Below, piece after piece: positions 59,132 to 64,000 of a stretch of 64,000 nucleotides of DNA; positions within the stretch are counted from its first letter, which is position 1; each line of letters begins with the position of its first letter. The stretch spans positions 1-64,000 of the forward strand of contig JALRMH010000012.1 of assembly GCA_026119935.1 (NCBI GenBank), read 5' to 3'. Made by a program: the position numbers and the translations under genes. The notes under the pieces are model-generated. The model saw only the letters and a list, made by a program, of their open reading frames with translations. It ran no database searches and had not been told where the DNA came from. This DNA comes from Endothia cerciana (lineage: Eukaryota > Ascomycota > Sordariomycetes > Diaporthales > Cryphonectriaceae).

Positions 59132-60265
59132 TTGGTTGTAATGCCCACTGCGGCCAGGACCAGGACCAGGCCACGATGGCCTGGTCTCAGAGGCGTATCA
59201 GAAGGCCAGACCCACGAAGCCTCGAACCAGAGAGTCTGGCGACAGCTACATATAAACCTTGCGAGCGCTAAAGGATGGCCATCCCCAGTGCTGACTAGGA
59301 GCGATGGTGACTATGTAGCTAGCTGCGTAGAGGGCAGTCTTTCACATAACTAGCCTTCAATCCTCCCTTGAGGAGCTCTGTATCTGAAGAGGATCAAGCT
59401 TCTTACACTGGTTTATTCAACAAGATGCTAAGACTTGGGCTTGATATGGGCAGTAAGCATGCGACATGCCTGACATGGCGGAACATTTTCATTGACTACA
59501 GTGGCATGCCCAGTCGAGTAAAGGAAGTATCGGACGGTATAAGGATCACGACTACAGAATGATAGCCACGTAGGAAGATAAGCGTGGGATTAGTAGCCTG
59601 TATTCACTGAGAAGATACTCAGCAAGCATGGGGGTATAGCCGGACGCAGCATTATTGTCAGTTCATTCCTCTAGCTACATACTCTTAAGAAATGGCGAGG
59701 GATCCGTAGCTCGGGCAGCGCTGGATGGTCGGACATGTCGCAACTCTTGGAAGTGGAAGCTGGCCCCAGTTGACTGGGAATGATCTGTGGTTCCAGAGAC
59801 TGCTGCGTTGGGTTGACCGAGCACAGAACATACAGGTATCTACCCTTGAGAAGAAGAGCCGCAGAAAGGCATAGCGTCTTGGGGTCAACAGCTTTCATAT
59901 CTCACTATTGATCCACGAATGAAAAAAATCTGTAGGACTTGTTTAACCTATGAAGGGCATGTTACCAAGTCGTCGATATCCCTTGAGCAGCGGCCAAGGT
60001 TGACAGCAGGGAGTGGGCAAAAGGCCCTCCAATTTATCCTGGTTCCCAGTGGCGGCTGCCGACCAAAGACATAAAGCTCCTGGATGACTGCGGAGACCCG
60101 ACCCAATTATGAGGGACTGACGCACGAGAGGTTTCTCCATCCCACTGCCGAAGTCAAACATCTCCAGCGGATGAGGAACGTGGTGGTCCTGAGGAGAAAA
60201 CCCCGCATGCAAAGGACGACATGACCTCACTTCAATCTCACTCAACCCACCCAGCGAATCCAAAC
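59132..60265. other. Gene-free stretch upstream of the unknown 278-aa gene
   Basis: About 1.1 kb with no convincing gene. Frames on both strands are short and composition-like. The last 200 bases are the probable leader and promoter of the downstream gene. Confidence 0.5.
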
Positions 60266-61102
60266 ATGTCAGTCGAACACGCAGACGCGCAGGCCGGCGC
60301 GGCGGCCCCGGGGCAGCCGCCGGCACTGCGCACGATCGACTTCTCGTCAAACCACGTCCTCCGCCAGGTCTCGACGATGCTCCGGCGCGTCTGGCTCCTC
60401 GAGCCGCCGCTGACGGGCGAGGAGCTCGCGGACCCCTCGGCGGTGCAGGAGTGCTTCCGCTCCACCTGCGAGGCCATCGGCAGGGGTATCGAGGACGACC
60501 CGGTGCCCGCGCGGTGGGACCACGAGCACTGGCTCGGGCACACGCAGCTGCGGCCCCTGGAGGAGCCCGCCGTGGTGGCCTCGGCCGAGCCGCCGGACCC
60601 CAGGAGCGTGGTGTCGCCGTGGCGGGAGGACATCTACGACATCTACCGGCACGTGTTTGTGGACCTCTGGCGGATGCTGAAGGCGGCGCCTGGGGCCGGC
60701 GGGGATGGGGTTGGCTGGTTCGACCCGACGAGGGGGACCGCTGTCTCGCTGGCGGTCCTGAGGGCCGAGGGGAGGAAGGCGGAGCAGGTGGCGTACCGAA
60801 CGGATACCTTCCTGTATCCTGTGTGGGTCAACCCGAAGGCCAACATTTCGTTTTCTGTCGACGGGAGCGAGCATTCTTGGGCGGCTGGGAAGGAGTCGAC
60901 GTGGACGACCGGCCTCTGGGTGCGGGGCGGAAGGGAGGTGGCGTTGACGACGGAGGTGGATGATGTCGACGAGGACAGGACTGGGATCGCTGCTGTATTT
61001 GTGACGGGACATTGCCAAGAGGGTGAAGATGAGATGGCTGAAGAGGCAAGGTTGGCCCAAGGCGACGAGGAGCCCCCGGCGGAGACAAGCTCAACAACAT
61101 AA
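60266..61102 (+). CDS. Unknown protein, 278 aa
   Basis: Single frame from ATG 60266 (MSVEHADAQAGAAAPGQ) to TAA at 61100-61102. An upstream in-frame ATG at 60221 would add 15 residues (293 aa), but those codons lack the GC-rich third positions of the rest, so I prefer 60266. I see no known domain, signal peptide or membrane segment. The N-terminal part is Ala/Pro-rich; the middle carries TIDFSSNHVLRQVSTMLRRV and a conserved-looking block EDIYDIYRHVFVDLWRMLKA, then WFDPTRGTAVSLAVLR and YRTDTFLYPVWVNPKANISF. The C-terminus is acidic (EGEDEMAEEARLAQGDEE). It converges with the SnoaL-like gene. Strong codon bias supports a real coding sequence; no function is proposed. Confidence 0.72.
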   Translation: MSVEHADAQAGAAAPGQPPALRTIDFSSNHVLRQVSTMLRRVWLLEPPLTGEELADPSAVQECFRSTCEAIGRGIEDDPVPARWDHEHWLGHTQLRPLEEPAVVASAEPPDPRSVVSPWREDIYDIYRHVFVDLWRMLKAAPGAGGDGVGWFDPTRGTAVSLAVLRAEGRKAEQVAYRTDTFLYPVWVNPKANISFSVDGSEHSWAAGKESTWTTGLWVRGGREVALTTEVDDVDEDRTGIAAVFVTGHCQEGEDEMAEEARLAQGDEEPPAETSSTT

Positions 61103-61364
61103 GGTTGAGATCTATCTCCGCTGATTGAGTACTGGCGGCTGAAATGACATGCGCACGAGTATCACATATCCTCAGGGAACATCTGTTCTTTTTTTTATTT
61201 ATTTATTTATTTTTATTTTTTTTCAGAAGAAGCTAGCTCCATCTCCCCGACCAAATGACCTTCCCTGTGGTCGTTTCCATCGGGCCTCTCGTGATATCTC
61301 CAACCACCTCATCCGCGTCTCAGACGCACTGATCTCAGGTATTCAATGCCAACCCTCAAGTCAC

Positions 61365-61877
61365 TCACACAGCTCCCTTCCCACCTCCTTCCATCCGCTC
61401 CACCCACTCGCTCGCCCGCCTCATCAATATCCTAACCCCCCCGTCCGTCTTCTTACTATCCAGGAACTCCACGCACCGCCGCACCCTCCCCCCGCCCTCC
61501 TCCATCTCGAGCATGAACACGTACTCGCCCTCATATTCCCACGCGCCGGTGTCCTCGACCACCCCTTCCTCCCTCAGCCCCTTCACGATCTCGTCCTTGA
61601 AGATCGCCCGCGACGTAGCCCAGACGACGACGCTGTTCGAGCCCTCGCTCTCGACCCACTGCCTGCCGGCGACGGGGAACCCGGACATGACCCTGCGCAG
61701 GTCAGCGTTGTGCCGCAGGAAGCCATCGCGCGTCTTGGGCGCCATGCCGAGGGAGGCGGGCGCCATGACGTGCTCGTAGCCCGGGGCGAGCAGGGACGCG
61801 AGAAGGTCCGCGTCGAGGGTGGCGAAGTGGGCGAGGTATGACTTTGCCGTGCGCATGCGTGTGGATTCTTGGTCCAT
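61365..61877 (-). CDS. SnoaL/NTF2-like fold protein, 170 aa
   Basis: Small single-exon protein, ATG at 61877. It begins MDQESTRMRTAKSYLAHFAT and continues LDADLLASLLAPGYEHVMAP, GFLRHNADLRRVMSGFPVAG and VVVWATSRAIFKDEIVKG. The pattern is that of small NTF2/SnoaL-like domains that often act as polyketide cyclases, isomerases or ligand-binding proteins in fungi. A WEYEGEYVFMLEMEEGGGRV segment followed by FLDSKK is typical of the later beta strands. There is no secretion signal or membrane helix. The neighbouring unknown gene is convergent, about 260 bases away. Substrate unknown; the family is a visual assignment. Confidence 0.7.
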   Translation of the reverse strand: MDQESTRMRTAKSYLAHFATLDADLLASLLAPGYEHVMAPASLGMAPKTRDGFLRHNADLRRVMSGFPVAGRQWVESEGSNSVVVWATSRAIFKDEIVKGLREEGVVEDTGAWEYEGEYVFMLEMEEGGGRVRRCVEFLDSKKTDGGVRILMRRASEWVERMEGGGKGAV

Positions 61878-63092
61878 GGTGGCGGACGACGGGATGTGGA
61901 AGCTCAGGTGGCTTCTGAGCTGGGAGAGTGCTGGTCAGCCGATATGTATGGTAAACTTGGTGGTTATTGAAGAGAGAAAGACGTCTGGGGTTGCTATAGA
62001 TGCTCGACTCGAGGGGCAGAGTTTTTCTTTATTTTTATTTTTATTTTTATTAATTTTTTTTTAACCTTCTCCTTTGGCTTCTCAAGATGGAGATTGCGTT
62101 GGCTACGAACCTGATAAGTCCGTTGACTTCTGGGATCGCCGCGGTGCAGCTGATGCGGGCGGAGTTTAGCAGATGATATATCCGGTCGGTACAGAATCAT
62201 ATATTCCCTTCTGAAAGCGAGGGCGTAAATTGGGGGCTCTGGGCCGTATTCGCGGCCCTCTGTGTCCATCAGACATTGTTACAACATCTATTTAATAAAG
62301 CCTTTGGACGCCTACAACTCCGACACGCACCTATCTAGACATATATACCTGGCGTCCGGTGGTTTCGTCCCAAGAAAGATGATCAAACGATGATGTTAAG
62401 AACCAGCACTGGAGTCTCATATCACATCCTCCCTGTATGTCCAGAACTCCATGCGCCGCAGGCTGCTGGGAGAGAGCGGGCTCGAACCCCCCAAGGTCTC
62501 ACAGAAAAGACTGGTATAGACAGAACAAAGTTGACACGTCCTGGACTTGAACTGTCGACCGCCTACAAACAAAGCCCCGCTCCGCCCACAGTGAACAGCC
62601 GCTCACTTTTAGTCCATATAACCCCAGGGCAGCAACTCAATTTCACCAAACGAGTGAGACAGTACGAGTTGGGGGTTTAGCTCAACGGAGAGTTCGCTTA
62701 TAAATCAAAAGATCTTCGGGGGACCAGCAATGGAAAGAACCTGAGTTCGAGTAGCTCCAAGAGACATTCCATTGAATTACCGTGCTTTAACCAATGATCC
62801 CCAGACACAGTGCCAACCGTGCCTAACCCCTAGGTTGGAGGCCACTGCAAAGAAATACCCATACCAAACTCGAAAGAGGGGCGCGCTGTAGCATCAAGTG
62901 ATGGCTGGGCGTTAATTATTTTTCGACTTCTTGTCGACCGGTCGAATTTTTGGCGTTTCGCCGGCGCCGACTGACGGTATTCTGCGGAGGCGTAGGATTG
63001 ATTGGCAGGCAAATCACGCAGTTAGCTGATAAAGTGAGGGCGTTGAGCTCGGGCGAAGATGACGGTGCCCATGTTGTTGATGCTGCTGCTGT
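61878..63092. other. Region with AT-rich runs and tRNA-like pieces, no gene seen
   Basis: About 1.2 kb with (TTTTTA)n-type runs near 62025-62060. Around 62466-62780 several 20-40 base pieces resemble tRNA arms on either strand. No protein-coding gene is recognised. Confidence 0.5.
62466..62776. other. tRNA-like remnants (B-box and A-box fragments)
   Basis: On the minus strand, GGTTCGAGCCCGCTCTCTCC (about 62464-62483) and GACAGTTCAAGTCC (about 62541-62558) resemble the T-arm of tRNAs. On the plus strand, GGGGGTTTAGCTCAAC (62670-62685) looks like an acceptor stem plus A-box, and TGAGTTCGAGTAGC near 62741-62754 like a B-box. No piece folds into a full cloverleaf by eye, and stems are imperfect. 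Possible tRNA-derived SINE, decayed tRNA genes or organelle-derived fragments. Confidence 0.25.
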
Positions 63093-64000
63093 TCACTGGC
63101 CATACCAAGCTCTTTGCGCATCTGGATGAGCGCCCTCAGCAGCACCTTCGGTTCCCAGGAAGTCCATCCATGCATCGTCCATGAACTGGTCAGCCGCTTC
63201 GAACGCCGGTACATTAGGCCACATCATGGGGTATACGCTTTCCATCTGCGTCTGGGGGCTTTCGTCGACGGCCAGCATCATCTCGTCCATGTGCTGTTGG
63301 TACGGGCCCTGGTGGTGTGATCCGTGCTGCATGTGGGTATGTGCGCCTCCGTTGCCGTGATCGTGGCTGTCCATCATGTGACTGGGTATTGACGGGATGT
63401 TGGCGGCGTTCATGTTAGGCGAGGCCTGCGGGAACGGTGGTGGGACGTTATCCAGATAGCGTCCGCACAGCTCGGCGATAACGCCGTAACATCGTGCTGC
63501 GCTGACGTTGACGGGTGCCAGAGAGGCGACGGTCTGGAGGGCGGTGGTGATTTGACGACGCCAGTCGGCAGCCTGATCGGATAGAGGCAGGTTTCGGAGA
63601 CAGATGCAGGGAATCAGCGCAGCTTGGAAGATGAAATACCTAGGTTGTCCTGTTAGATGGTGGTTTCTTTGTAGTGCAGGGAAGGGTGTATGATGACTTA
63701 CAAAGCATACCAGGCAGCCATCCGGGTATTTTCGTTGGAGGACCAATAGTTGCTGATGGACGTGATGGTGTACTTGGCGTCGGCCAGACAGCTGTTGTAG
63801 GCATGTAGGCTCGCAGGTGAGTCGTCATCCGGACGGCCGTCGCGAGCTCGAAAGGCCTTGCGGATCACGAAGGGCCGGTACATGATGATGCGGAAATTTC
63901 GGTATCGCCAACTCAGGCCCACATGGGCGAATGTGTATTGCGGCGGGACGGTCGCAGACTCTGCGAAACAGGGGGGGATCTGCTTCAACCAAGGCTCGAT
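63093..64000 (-). CDS. Fungal-specific transcription factor, C-terminal part (runs off right edge)
   Basis: C-terminal portion of a fungal Zn2Cys6-type regulator (Fungal_trans domain). Two exons are visible: 64000-63702 (the gene continues beyond the window) and 63639-63093. The 62-nt intron has a GTAAGT donor, a CTAAC branch point and a TAG acceptor; the join restores WYALYFIFQA, a typical segment. Upstream is HVGLSWRYRNFRIIMYRPF, characteristic of the middle homology region. The downstream part has RRQITTALQTVASL, a His-rich stretch (HTHMQHGSHHQ) and ends AQRAWYGQ. The N-terminal DNA-binding domain must lie to the right of the window. The upstream exon shows no in-window start, consistent with truncation by the window edge. 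Confidence 0.82.

Noticed and set aside
1..64000. CRISPR arrays, bacterial operons or prophage
   Set aside because: The introns and families are fungal; no spaced direct repeats or phage proteins were seen.

Overview
The window is nuclear DNA of a filamentous ascomycete (Pezizomycotina, most likely Sordariomycetes). The evidence is short introns with GTRNGT donors and CTRAC branch points, GC-biased third codon positions, and recognisable fungal families: a Mnn10-type GT34 mannosyltransferase, an Msn2/Seb1-type zinc-finger factor, a MIC26/27 MICOS subunit, a fungal bZIP factor, and a Dph6 fused to RidA-like domains. The species cannot be named from the sequence. Non-coding DNA is littered with poly-G/poly-C runs of 8-17 nt and with microsatellites.

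Layout, left to right. 1-1867: no gene seen. 1868-3386(-): GT34 mannosyltransferase, three exons. 3387-6927: no gene seen, with (GT)n. 6928-7181(+): a 58-aa Cys-rich protein in two tiny exons. 7182-10645: no gene seen. 10646-13858(+): 1069-aa single-pass glycoprotein with 26 consecutive Asp. 14262-16827(-): membrane-anchored type-B carboxylesterase. 18626-19663(-) and 20185-22653(+): MICOS MIC26/27 and mitochondrial intermediate peptidase, head to head over about 520 bp. 23939-25363(+): bZIP factor. 25736-28411(-): diphthine-ammonia ligase. 28412-33051: mostly non-coding, with one speculative small spliced gene. 33052-35166(-): Msn2/Seb1-type stress factor. 35167-48170: a 13-kb stretch where I find no gene. 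48171-50216(-): six-exon nucleoside hydrolase. 50755-52457(-) and 52912-56529(+): RED-like spliceosomal protein and REV1 translesion polymerase, head to head over about 450 bp. 57520-59131(+): probable decayed fungal STAND/NLR-type gene. 60266-61102(+): unknown protein. 61365-61877(-): SnoaL/NTF2-like protein. 63093-64000(-): C-terminal part of a fungal-specific transcription factor that runs off the right edge.

Most identified genes are housekeeping: glycosylation, mitochondrial membrane architecture and protein import, eEF2 modification, splicing, DNA damage tolerance and nucleoside salvage. They do not form one pathway, although two divergent pairs could share promoters. I built the exon models by hand from splice signals and phase; every reported join keeps the frame. 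The least explained parts are the 58-aa Cys-rich protein, the alternative membrane anchors of the carboxylesterase, the 13-kb gene-free block, the decayed STAND relic and the tRNA-like remnants near 62.5 kb. I found no convincing unknown multi-gene system.
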